Shown here: one piece after another, positions 45,657 to 53,116 of the stretch | Layout of the letters: each line of letters begins with the position of its first letter | Numbering within the stretch: position 1 is the stretch's first letter | NCBI GenBank assembly: GCA_041917295.1 | Contig: JAYRXX010000057.1 | Span: 124,001 to 188,000, forward strand | DNA length: 64,000 bases | Reading direction: 5' to 3' | Source of the DNA: JADKHR01 sp041917295 | GTDB taxonomy: Bacteria; Elusimicrobiota; Elusimicrobia; FEN-1173 | Position numbers and translations under genes: made by a program | The notes under the pieces: generated by a model | What the model was told of the DNA's origin: nothing | Seen by the model: only the letters and a program-made list of their open reading frames with translations | Databases searched by the model: none

Positions 45657-48600
45657 CATCCTCCGAAGAAAAACCGTCCCATCCCGGATTGGCCGGCCGA
45701 TTGGCCGCAACGTTCGTCAACTCCAAACTGACCGTTCTGTTTGTGTTGGCCAGCCTTCTGCTGGGGGTGTTCGCGGCGGTTCGGTTGCCCCGGGAAGAAG
45801 AACCTCAAATCAATGTTCCCATGTTCGACGTGTTCGTGGGGGTTCCCGGGGCGAGTGCCCGGGAAGTGGAAGATCGGGTGACCCGTTTGGGGGAACGGAA
45901 ATTTTGGGAAATCCCCGGGGTGGAATATGTGTATTCCACGTCCGAGCCCGGGTTGGCTCTGTTCATCCTCCGCTTTAAAGTCGGGACCAATCCGGAAGAG
46001 GCCATGACTCGGGTCTACACCAAAACTTTTGCCCACATGGACATGCTTCCCCCCGGCGCCACGCAACCGCTCATCAAGCCGCGTTCGATTGATGATGTGC
46101 CGATCCTCTCGCTCAACTTAACAAATAAGGTAATGGCTCAGTTCCCTCATCCGCCCCTTCGGAGCACCTTCCCCCAAGAGGGGAAGGAAAACAAAGATTT
46201 TCCCTCTCCTCTTGGGAGAGGGCAGGGTGAGGGGCCTGAGCTTTTACCAAAAAAGAAGAATGACACCCCGAAGGGTAAAGGCCGCGTTTCCGAGGCTCAA
46301 ACCCTGCGTCGCATCGCGGCGGCGTTGCGGGAAGAAATCAGCGCGGTGCCGGGCGTTTCCACCACGGACATTATCGGCGGACGTCGGCGGCAGTTCCGGA
46401 TCCACTTTGATCCGAACGCCTTGGCCAAACATCATTTGACACCGTTGGAACTGGCCGGGACCATCCAGGCGGCCAACACCCGCGTGCCCGCGGGCACGGT
46501 CAACCGAGAGGATCGGTCCGTGGCGGTTGACGCCGATGCGCTCATTCGCACAGTGGGCGATTTGCGAAAAATTGTGGTCGGCGTGTCGGCCGGTCGACCG
46601 GTGACTTTGGACGACGTGGCGGAAGTGACCGACGGGCCCGACGAAGACGAGCGCGCCGTCATCGAATGGACCCGAAACAACGAACCCGCCGAGGCCGTGA
46701 CCCTGGCGGTGTCCAAACGGCGGGGTGAAAACGCCACCGTGGTGGCCCGGGAAGTGTTGCGGCGCGTGGACGCCCTCCAGCCGTTGTTGGGTCCGGACAC
46801 AAAAATAGCCGTCACGCGTAATTACGGCGAAACCGCGAAAGAGAAGTCCGACGAATTGTTATACCACATGGCCTTGGCCACGTTATCGGTGACCCTGTTG
46901 ATCGCGCTGTTTTTGGGGTCACGGGAAGCCCTGGTGGTGTTGGTGGCCATCCCGGTCACGTTGGCGCTGACGTTGTTGGTTTATTCTCTGCTGGGCTACA
47001 CGTTAAACCGCATCACGCTGTTCGCCCTGATTTTTTCCATCGGCATTTTGGTGGACGACGCCATTGTGGTGGTGGAAAATATTCACCGGCATTTTGCCAT
47101 GAACGATGGGCGGTCTCTTCTCCGTCTGGCGGTGGACGCCGTGGCCGAAGTGGGCAACCCCACCTTGCTGGCCACTTGGGCCGTGATCGCGGCCATTTTG
47201 CCCATGGCGTTCGTGTCGGGGCTCATGGGCCCGTACATGCGACCGATTCCCGTGGGCGCCAGTGTGGCCATGCTGTTTTCGTTGATCATCGCGTTTGTGG
47301 TGTCGCCGTGGGCGTTCGTCCATGTGTTGTCGGTGTGGAAACCCAAACCCGCCAAAGGCCACGGGGAAGAATCCTTTTTGGACCGGGGTTACCGAAAATT
47401 CATGGATCGCCTTCTCAGTCACGGAATCTGGCGATGGCTTTATTTGTTTTCCACCGTGGCGCTGTTGGCCGGGGCGGTGTCGTTGGTTTACTTTAAGAAA
47501 GTGACGCTTAAAATGTTGCCGTTCGATAACAAAGACGAGTTTGAGGTGGTTCTCACGCTTCCCGAAGGCACGGCTTTGGAGCGGACCCAACAAGCGGCGT
47601 CGGAAATAAGCCGGGTTGTCTTGGACAGCTCACCCGAAGTGGAACGGGTGACCAGTTACGTGGGCACGGCGGCGCCTTACAACTTCAACGGACTGGTGCG
47701 CCATTACTTTTTGCGCCAACGGCCGCACCACGCCGATTTGCTGGTGAACCTCACCGACAAAAAACATCGCAAAATTCAAAGCCACGCCATCGCTTCCGGA
47801 TTGCGGCCCACCATTCAAAAAATCGCCGATCGCTACAACGCCCGCGTGCAAGTGGCTGAAATCCCGCCGGGGCCTCCGGTGTTGTCCACGTTGGTGTTTG
47901 AAATTTACGGGCCCGACAACGGGGTTCGCGACGGGTTGGCCGGAAAACTTCAGGAATTTTTGCGTAGGCAAGAAGGGATCGTGGACGTGGACACCTACGT
48001 GCCGTCGCCGGAACCCCTGGACGTGATGACCGTTGACCGGGAAAAAGCCACGTTAAACGGCCTTCCGGCATCGTCCATTGCTCAAACCGCCGGTCTGGCG
48101 TTGGCCGGTCAAACCCTGGGTTTGGCTTCCACGGGGGAAGACCGCGACCCGGTGGAAATCCGGCTCCGATTGCCGCCGGAGGACCGGGGGGATTTGGAAA
48201 CCCTTGAGGCCATTCGCCTGATTTCGCGCAACGGCACGTTGATTCCGATGGGCGCGTTGGTTCAGGTGGAACCATCCCTTCGCGACGCGCCCATTTACCG
48301 AAAAAATTTACAACGTGTCAGTTACGTGATCGCCGACGTGGCCGGCCGCCAAGAAAGCCCCGTCTACGCCATTTTGGCACTGCGCGAAAAGATCAACGGA
48401 TTGATGAAAGAGTCCGGATTCCCCGTTAACGAATATTTTGCTTCCTCGCCCAAAGGGTCCCAGGAATGGGCCCTAAAATGGGACGGCGAATGGCAAATCA
48501 CCTACGAGGTGTTCCGCGACCTGGGGTTGGCTTTCGCGTTCGCTCTGGTGTTGATTTACGTGTTGGTGGTGGGGTGGTTTAAGTCGTTCACGATTCCGCT

Positions 48601-49012
48601 GGTGGTGATGGTGCCGATCCCCTTAACGCTGGTGGGCATTTTGCCGGGCCATTGGGCGATGGGCGCCTTTTTCACGGCGACCAGCATGATCGGGTTCATC
48701 GCCGGGGCCGGGATTGTGGTGCGCAACTCCATCATTTTGGTGGATTTCATCCATCTGCGTCTGGCCGAAGGGATGCCGCTGAAAGAGGCGGTGATCGACG
48801 CGGGGGCGGTACGGTTTCGCCCCATGCTGTTGACCGCCGCCGCCGTGGTGGCGGGCGCCGGAGTGATTTTGTTTGATCCTATTTTCCAGGGGCTGGCCGT
48901 CGCTTTGATGGCGGGCGAAATCGCGTCCACGTTTTTGTCCCGCATGGCCGTGCCCGTCTTGTATTACATGCTCGCCAAAAAACAACTTCCCGCGACCAAT
49001 ACCCAGTTTTAG
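45653..49012 (+). CDS. RND-family efflux pump permease with an in-frame mobile-element insertion
   Basis: A 1119-aa inner-membrane proton-driven exporter of the AcrB-like superfamily. It has 12 expected hydrophobic segments in two halves, the REEEP(QIN) N-terminal motif after the first helix, the ISIGILVDDAIVVVENI block (helix 4 with the proton-relay acidic pair), and the second-half GAGIVVRNSIILVDFI. Residues about 158-199 are encoded by a 118-bp inverted-repeat element plus its duplicated 8-bp target and add a 42-aa, Pro/Gly/Lys-rich loop to the porter (PN1) region without breaking the frame. The start overlaps the TolC-like gene; the end overlaps the convergent DUF4143 gene by 4 nt. Substrate unknown. 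Confidence 0.92.
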   Translation: MTSSEEKPSHPGLAGRLAATFVNSKLTVLFVLASLLLGVFAAVRLPREEEPQINVPMFDVFVGVPGASAREVEDRVTRLGERKFWEIPGVEYVYSTSEPGLALFILRFKVGTNPEEAMTRVYTKTFAHMDMLPPGATQPLIKPRSIDDVPILSLNLTNKVMAQFPHPPLRSTFPQEGKENKDFPSPLGRGQGEGPELLPKKKNDTPKGKGRVSEAQTLRRIAAALREEISAVPGVSTTDIIGGRRRQFRIHFDPNALAKHHLTPLELAGTIQAANTRVPAGTVNREDRSVAVDADALIRTVGDLRKIVVGVSAGRPVTLDDVAEVTDGPDEDERAVIEWTRNNEPAEAVTLAVSKRRGENATVVAREVLRRVDALQPLLGPDTKIAVTRNYGETAKEKSDELLYHMALATLSVTLLIALFLGSREALVVLVAIPVTLALTLLVYSLLGYTLNRITLFALIFSIGILVDDAIVVVENIHRHFAMNDGRSLLRLAVDAVAEVGNPTLLATWAVIAAILPMAFVSGLMGPYMRPIPVGASVAMLFSLIIAFVVSPWAFVHVLSVWKPKPAKGHGEESFLDRGYRKFMDRLLSHGIWRWLYLFSTVALLAGAVSLVYFKKVTLKMLPFDNKDEFEVVLTLPEGTALERTQQAASEISRVVLDSSPEVERVTSYVGTAAPYNFNGLVRHYFLRQRPHHADLLVNLTDKKHRKIQSHAIASGLRPTIQKIADRYNARVQVAEIPPGPPVLSTLVFEIYGPDNGVRDGLAGKLQEFLRRQEGIVDVDTYVPSPEPLDVMTVDREKATLNGLPASSIAQTAGLALAGQTLGLASTGEDRDPVEIRLRLPPEDRGDLETLEAIRLISRNGTLIPMGALVQVEPSLRDAPIYRKNLQRVSYVIADVAGRQESPVYAILALREKINGLMKESGFPVNEYFASSPKGSQEWALKWDGEWQITYEVFRDLGLAFAFALVLIYVLVVGWFKSFTIPLVVMVPIPLTLVGILPGHWAMGAFFTATSMIGFIAGAGIVVRNSIILVDFIHLRLAEGMPLKEAVIDAGAVRFRPMLLTAAAVVAGAGVILFDPIFQGLAVALMAGEIASTFLSRMAVPVLYYMLAKKQLPATNTQF
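46130..46247. mobile_element. Small inverted-repeat element (MITE-like), copy 2, 118 bp, inside the RND gene
   Basis: The left end GTAATGGCTCAG (46130-46141) and right end CTGAGCTTTTAC (46236-46247) are imperfect inverses; flanking 8-mers CAAATAAG (46122-46129) and CAAAAAAG (46248-46255) agree at 7 of 8 positions, so the target duplication is still visible. The inside matches copy 1 and, near the right end, copy 3. Element plus one target copy is 126 nt, 42 codons, so the pump's frame is kept. Confidence 0.85.
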
Positions 49013-50136
49013 GTTACGAAATCCAAGTAGTTTCCGGGATGAATAATGTGGTAGGAAGAGCCGGGGTAGGCCTGTTTCCATTCCGAGGGCGGAGACGATT
49101 TAGAACGGGGAGACCACTTGCACTCGGTGGCGGCGATTTTCCCGTTATTTTCTTCAATGAAATCGATCTCTTGTTGGGCGTAGGTCCGCCAATAGTAGCG
49201 GGGGCCCGTCAGGGCGTGGTAAGACTTTTTCTTTAATCGCTCGACGAATATGAAATTTTCCCAGAGGGCGCCCACGTCGGCGCGGTCGGCGATGGGTTGA
49301 AATTGCGCGATCAACGTATTCCGTACCCCGTTGTCTAAAAAATAATACCTCTGTTTTTGCGTGATTTCCGATCTGAGGTTGCGACTGAATCCACCCAGGG
49401 ATTTGATGACGAACGCCTTTTCCAGGATGTCCAGATATCGCCCCACGGTTTTGACGTCCATTTTTACGTGCGTGGCCAGCTCGTTCCAGGAAACCTGTTG
49501 CCCAACCTGAAAGGCCAGCAGTTTAAGAAGGTCAAGAATCACACGGGCTCCTCGTAGCCGTTCCAAAGAAAACACGTCTTTGAGCAAGTAAGAATCCACC
49601 AGTTCTTCCAAAACCTCCCGTTTTTCTCGATGGGTTCGGGCTGTCACCACGTCCGGATACGACCCGAAAATCAAAAACTCGTCCAATCGTTGGTTCAGCT
49701 CGTGTTTGTTCATCTGGGAAAGAAGTTCCAGTTGAGCGATCGGAAAGAGAGTGATGACGTGTTTGCGGCCGGTCAGGGGCTCCCCCACCGCTTGCGCCAG
49801 ATCAAACGACGAAGAGCCTGTGGCGACCACCGTCAAGTCGGGGCGGTGGTCGGTTAGAATTTTGAGCGCGTCGCCGATGTGGGCAATTCGTTGGGCCTCA
49901 TCAATAGCCAGCAGGTCATATCCTTCCACAAAGTCGAAGAGAGGTTTGAAATCACGCGACTCAAAAAGAAGCCGTGTCCTCAGATTGTCTCCCGAATCAA
50001 GCTTGTGGCGCAATGACGATCGCGATAGAAATTGGTTAAGCAGTGTCGTCTTCCCCACGCGGCGCGGGCCATAGATCAACAACGCCCGGCGGGGTCGAAG
50101 AGATTTGCTCACGTCATCGTAGTAACGAGGGATCAT
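49009..50136 (-). CDS. DUF4143-type AAA ATPase (3 of 3)
   Basis: A 375-aa P-loop protein: Walker A LIYGPRRVGKTT, Walker B DLLAIDEAQ, VVATGSSSFDLA sensor segment, a middle winged-helix-like stretch (WNELATHVKMDVKTVGRYLDILEKAFVIKSL) and a C-terminal DUF4143 domain with QQEIDFIEENNGKIAATECKW. Function unknown. I chose the ATG at 50136 (MIPRYYDDV). The frame stays open to an ATG at 50193, but that extension would translate two promoter-like repeats (MELY twice) and lacks homology. The stop overlaps the RND gene end by 4 nt. Confidence 0.86.
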   Translation of the reverse strand: MIPRYYDDVSKSLRPRRALLIYGPRRVGKTTLLNQFLSRSSLRHKLDSGDNLRTRLLFESRDFKPLFDFVEGYDLLAIDEAQRIAHIGDALKILTDHRPDLTVVATGSSSFDLAQAVGEPLTGRKHVITLFPIAQLELLSQMNKHELNQRLDEFLIFGSYPDVVTARTHREKREVLEELVDSYLLKDVFSLERLRGARVILDLLKLLAFQVGQQVSWNELATHVKMDVKTVGRYLDILEKAFVIKSLGGFSRNLRSEITQKQRYYFLDNGVRNTLIAQFQPIADRADVGALWENFIFVERLKKKSYHALTGPRYYWRTYAQQEIDFIEENNGKIAATECKWSPRSKSSPPSEWKQAYPGSSYHIIHPGNYLDFVT

Positions 50137-50142
50137 GTAATA

Positions 50143-50171
50143 ATGGTAATATAACTCCATAAATTTGTCAA
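50143..50171 (-). promoter_or_regulatory. Leaderless-type promoter of the DUF4143 gene at 50136
   Basis: On the minus strand: perfect TTGACA (50171-50166), 17-nt spacer, TACCAT (50148-50143), then 6 nt to the ATG at 50136. Confidence 0.6.
50148..50165. repeat. 18-bp direct repeat A, within the promoter spacer
   Basis: On the minus strand AATTTATGGAGTTATATT. An identical copy lies at 50181-50198, 33 bp away. This copy fills the spacer between the -35 and -10 boxes of the DUF4143 gene, as an operator site would. Confidence 0.6.
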
Positions 50172-50180
50172 TATATATGG

Positions 50181-50198
50181 AATATAACTCCATAAATT
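50181..50198. repeat. 18-bp direct repeat B, upstream of the -35 box
   Basis: Identical to repeat A (50148-50165). The 33-bp period is close to three helical turns, so both copies face the same side of the DNA. Confidence 0.6.
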
Positions 50199-50285
50199 AA
50201 ACTTCTTACCAACGGTGCCTATTTCAGGAACGGGTGAGTAAGTGGTATTCTCTTTATCTGAATCGAAAAAAGAGAGGAGGATTCC

Positions 50286-50657
50286 ATGCTGAATAATCCG
50301 GTGGGGTGGTTTGAAATTTATGTGCAGGACATGAAACGGGCGAAATCGTTTTACGAAGCGGTTTTGCAAGTGAAACTGGAAGAGTATAAGTTTCCGGAAC
50401 TGGAAATGTGGGGGTTTCCCCACGCGCAGGGCCAATCCGGGGCGGGAGGGGCGTTGGTAAAAATGGCCGGTGTCAAATCGGGAGGAAACAGCACTCTCGT
50501 CTACTTCAGTTGCGCCAATTGCGCCGACGAGGTGGGGCGAGTGAAAAAGAACGGCGGCCAGATATTTAAGGATAAATTTTCAATCGGTGAGCACGGATTC
50601 ATTGCTCTGGCGGTGGACACCGAAGGCAACATGTTCGGTTTGCATTCAATGAAATAA
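50286..50657 (+). CDS. VOC/glyoxalase-fold protein
   Basis: A 123-aa protein of the vicinal-oxygen-chelate superfamily. The opening GWFEIYVQDMKRAKSFYEAVL is the typical first beta-alpha-beta module, and the second module ends GEHGFIALAVDTEGNMFGLHS. Relatives include glyoxalase I-like and bleomycin-resistance-like proteins; metal ligands cannot be confirmed by eye and the substrate is unknown. A strong AGAGAGGAGGA ribosome-binding site precedes the ATG. The gene is divergent from the DUF4143 gene and stands alone; a mobile element follows 21 nt after its stop. Confidence 0.85.
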   Translation: MLNNPVGWFEIYVQDMKRAKSFYEAVLQVKLEEYKFPELEMWGFPHAQGQSGAGGALVKMAGVKSGGNSTLVYFSCANCADEVGRVKKNGGQIFKDKFSIGEHGFIALAVDTEGNMFGLHSMK

Positions 50658-50678
50658 TCGCAGAAAATACGATAAATC

Positions 50679-50744
50679 GTAACCGTTCAGATGCTTTTCC
50701 CTCTCCTCTTGGGAGAGGGCAGGGTGAGGGACCTGAGCAGTTAC
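50679..50744. mobile_element. Small inverted-repeat element (MITE-like), copy 3, 66 bp
   Basis: The ends GTAACCGTTCAG (50679-50690) and CTGAGCAGTTAC (50733-50744) are near-perfect inverses, with perfect 8-bp target duplications GATAAATC at 50671-50678 and 50745-50752. It lacks about 52 bp found in copy 2 and retains the CTCTTGGGAG and GAGGGCAGGGTGAGGG blocks. Confidence 0.85.
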
Positions 50745-50759
50745 GATAAATCTAAGATT

Positions 50760-50793
50760 GACGGCCGCACCGCTCGCGAGCGGTGCGGCCGTC
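50760..50793. terminator. Perfect 34-bp palindrome, probable bidirectional terminator
   Basis: A 17-bp perfect inverted repeat with no loop spacer (GACGGCCGCACCGCTCG and its inverse). It sits between the convergent ends of the VOC gene and the haem-copper oxidoreductase operon. T-runs are weak on both sides, so termination strength is uncertain. Confidence 0.6.
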
Positions 50794-50805
50794 CGTTGTT
50801 TATCA

Positions 50806-52422
50806 TTAGGAAGGGACCAAATCTTTGGTGTTGGTTTTCGCGGGCAGGAAAATGCCGATCACGCCTTTCAACCCCACGCTCATGACGATGTTGAGGAAAA
50901 ACGCCAGAAAGCCCAGAAGAATTAACGATCCGGCAAGGGCCGCGAGGATCATGTAGCCGGAAAATTCGCCGTTAAAATACATCGTTCGTCGAAGCATGCC
51001 GTGAAGGCCCGCCATGCCCATAAAGGCCCCCATGCCGATCCCGCCCAGCAGGTGGGCCCAAAAATGAAGATCGGCCAATTTCTGGCTATACAGTTCCGCC
51101 CCGTTGGTGAGAAGGGGAAACAGATAGTAAACGGCCGAATAGAGCGTCATGGTCAACCCCACCAGGATCGCCACGTGGACATGGGGTCCGACAATCCATT
51201 GGGTGTTGTGAAGAATCCGGTTAAGCCCCAAGTCCGCCTGCATGATACCGGCGGGAACCGCCAACGCGAAACCCAACAACCCGCCCAACAAAAATTTGAG
51301 TGGGTTGGTCATTTTTAAGGGCCGAGCGCTCCAGAGCGTCACCAACGTGATGGTGAACGCCATGCCCTGGGTGATGAGTTCAAAGGCCGTCACCATTTCG
51401 CCGGAGACAATTTTAAGAATGGCCGGTTGAGCCTGGTCCGACATCAGGTGGTGGGACCACACCGTCCAGGACACGACCATTTCAATAAACAAGGCCGCCC
51501 GGGCGATGTTTTCCATGAACAATTTTTTCCCCGTGATGAGTGTCGCCAGCAGGTACCAGGCTCCGGCCACGTAGATCAACACCAGTCCGTCGGCGATGAG
51601 ATCCAACCCCCACCAAAACCAGTTTTTGTAAAGCAAAGCGTCGATGGCCGAATGTTTCAGGTCGTGGCCGAACAGGGCCGCGATCATGAAAACCAAAATG
51701 AGCACGCCGGTGAACAGTATGATCCCGGCGTTCAACGCCGTGTCCACGGTGCCGCGCGCAATAGCGGCCACGGGGAGGGACACCAAGTGCTCTTTTTTTT
51801 CGCGGCGAAAAAGATTTCTCAACCCTGTCAAACCGAGAGCGGAGGCCAAAAGCGCCCCCGCCGGTTGCGCGGGCGCCCCTTCGGGCGTGTACGTGATCGT
51901 CTTGAAAATGTTGATGACGAACAAAACCGTCGCGGTCATGGCCAGGGCAATTCCCAAGATAAAGAATATCCCGCCTATCAGGCTGAATTGGGTGAAGTCC
52001 GCCGGGAGGGGCCAGTAAAGAGTGTAGAGCGGCGCGTAATGGGTGATAAACCCGGACCCCCAAAACGTTAACGTACCGACGGCCAACAGACCGCAGGTCC
52101 AGTTTCCTGTTTTTATGCTCCACAGGGGTTTTTTCATGAGGAAGGGAACAAGGAACAAAAAGGCTCCGAACACCACCGAATAGGTGGATCCGAAAATGCC
52201 CACCAACGGGTGCGCCGTGAGTATGGCAAAGTAGTGGCCCGGGGGAACAGGCGGAAGGGGTTTCACCAAAGACACCCGCATGATCATGCCTTCGATCACG
52301 GCGATGCCGTACCAGAGAAGACCAATGACCACAAACCGCAGGGTCATTTTTTGCATGGGCGTCAACGTGTCCGGTTTGAACAAGCCGCGCGTGCCGCCGA
52401 TCAGGGTTTGGACGAAATTCAT
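50806..52422 (-). CDS. Haem-copper oxidoreductase subunit I, noncanonical (NO-reductase-like)
   Basis: A 538-aa integral membrane protein with about 13-14 helices. Haem ligands are present: low-spin haem H71 (TAHPLVGIF) and the H414/H416 pair (GPHVHVA). Two metal-site histidines are present (WSHHLMSDQ, H324/H325). At the third CuB position, where B-type oxidases read WWTGHPIVY, this protein reads WWGLDLIAD: the histidine is D274 and the cross-linked tyrosine position is D278. Loss of that tyrosine argues against O2 reduction and for an NO-reductase-type enzyme; a His-to-Asp site recalls the gNOR group as I remember it. It is co-translated with subunit II (ATGA overlap). Confidence 0.85.
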   Translation of the reverse strand: MNFVQTLIGGTRGLFKPDTLTPMQKMTLRFVVIGLLWYGIAVIEGMIMRVSLVKPLPPVPPGHYFAILTAHPLVGIFGSTYSVVFGAFLFLVPFLMKKPLWSIKTGNWTCGLLAVGTLTFWGSGFITHYAPLYTLYWPLPADFTQFSLIGGIFFILGIALAMTATVLFVINIFKTITYTPEGAPAQPAGALLASALGLTGLRNLFRREKKEHLVSLPVAAIARGTVDTALNAGIILFTGVLILVFMIAALFGHDLKHSAIDALLYKNWFWWGLDLIADGLVLIYVAGAWYLLATLITGKKLFMENIARAALFIEMVVSWTVWSHHLMSDQAQPAILKIVSGEMVTAFELITQGMAFTITLVTLWSARPLKMTNPLKFLLGGLLGFALAVPAGIMQADLGLNRILHNTQWIVGPHVHVAILVGLTMTLYSAVYYLFPLLTNGAELYSQKLADLHFWAHLLGGIGMGAFMGMAGLHGMLRRTMYFNGEFSGYMILAALAGSLILLGFLAFFLNIVMSVGLKGVIGIFLPAKTNTKDLVPS

Positions 52423-52988
52423 GGAAGGACCTCGCTGGGGTTGGCTACAACTTCAACCACGTTTTTTTCGATCATTTGAATGCCTTTCGGCCCGGAATAT
52501 TCCGTCGATCGGATGGAATAGATCCCCGGCGCCTCAAAATGCCACAAAATGTCGTTCATGTGGCCGGGAAGAACCTGCATTTGGAACAACATGGAATTGT
52601 CTTCGCGAAACAGGCCGAACCCGTAGGTGAGATCGTCGGATGTGACTTTAAACAAAGCCTTATCACCAACGTTAATGGTCATTTTTTCAGCTGGAAGAAT
52701 AAACTTGTGGTCGGCGACGCGGATCTCAAACGTTTTGTCCGCGGCAATGTTCGCCCGATTGAGGTCGATTTTTTTCCAGGGGATGGTTTCGTGGGTCACG
52801 ATATGAAGAGACACCCCCACCGCGACCAGAATCGCCACCACCGAATAAAACGCCGCGTTGGGGATCTGTTTTGATGATCCATCCCGCGTTACCTTGTAGA
52901 CGAACCAGGCCATTCCCGCCATCACCGCCAGGACGTAAGCGGTGTATCCGACAGTTTGCCCCCACAACACCAATTTCGAATCGATCAT
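52419..52988 (-). CDS. Haem-copper oxidoreductase subunit II without a CuA site
   Basis: A 189-aa protein with two N-terminal hydrophobic segments and a cupredoxin domain. It aligns with B-type oxidase subunit II, but the CuA ligands are changed: Y122 in place of the first histidine (DDLTYGF), S161 and S165 in place of both cysteines, and G169 in place of the second histidine (STEYSGPKGIQM), while E163 and M172 remain. It therefore should not bind CuA, so electrons may come from quinol or from another carrier. The ATG at 52988 follows GGGAGGT; an in-frame upstream extension is rejected. It precedes the subunit I gene. Confidence 0.85.
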   Translation of the reverse strand: MIDSKLVLWGQTVGYTAYVLAVMAGMAWFVYKVTRDGSSKQIPNAAFYSVVAILVAVGVSLHIVTHETIPWKKIDLNRANIAADKTFEIRVADHKFILPAEKMTINVGDKALFKVTSDDLTYGFGLFREDNSMLFQMQVLPGHMNDILWHFEAPGIYSIRSTEYSGPKGIQMIEKNVVEVVANPSEVLP

Positions 52989-53116
52989 AATACCTCCCGG
53001 CTGTTGCCCTGTTGACGAGTCTGTTAAGAATACCTGTGGGGAAAGGAAAAAGTATGCGCGCCGACAGGTTTGGGTGCGGGATTGTTGGGAGCGCGACATT
53101 GTGCTAGAACCTTCTT

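Noticed and set aside
44247..45710. 487-codon minus-strand ORF opposite the TolC-like gene
   Set aside because: Low-complexity shadow; the plus strand has signal peptide and TolC repeats.
36719..50136. Idea that the DUF4143 ATPases are toxin-antitoxin pairs
   Set aside because: No small partner gene lies beside any of the three; each stands alone.
50137..50193. Longer start (19 more codons) for the DUF4143 gene
   Set aside because: The extra codons translate promoter boxes and the 18-bp direct repeats and have no ribosome-binding site.
50148..50198. Possible CRISPR-like repeat pair
   Set aside because: Only two units with a 15-bp gap and no cas genes in the window; better explained as operators.
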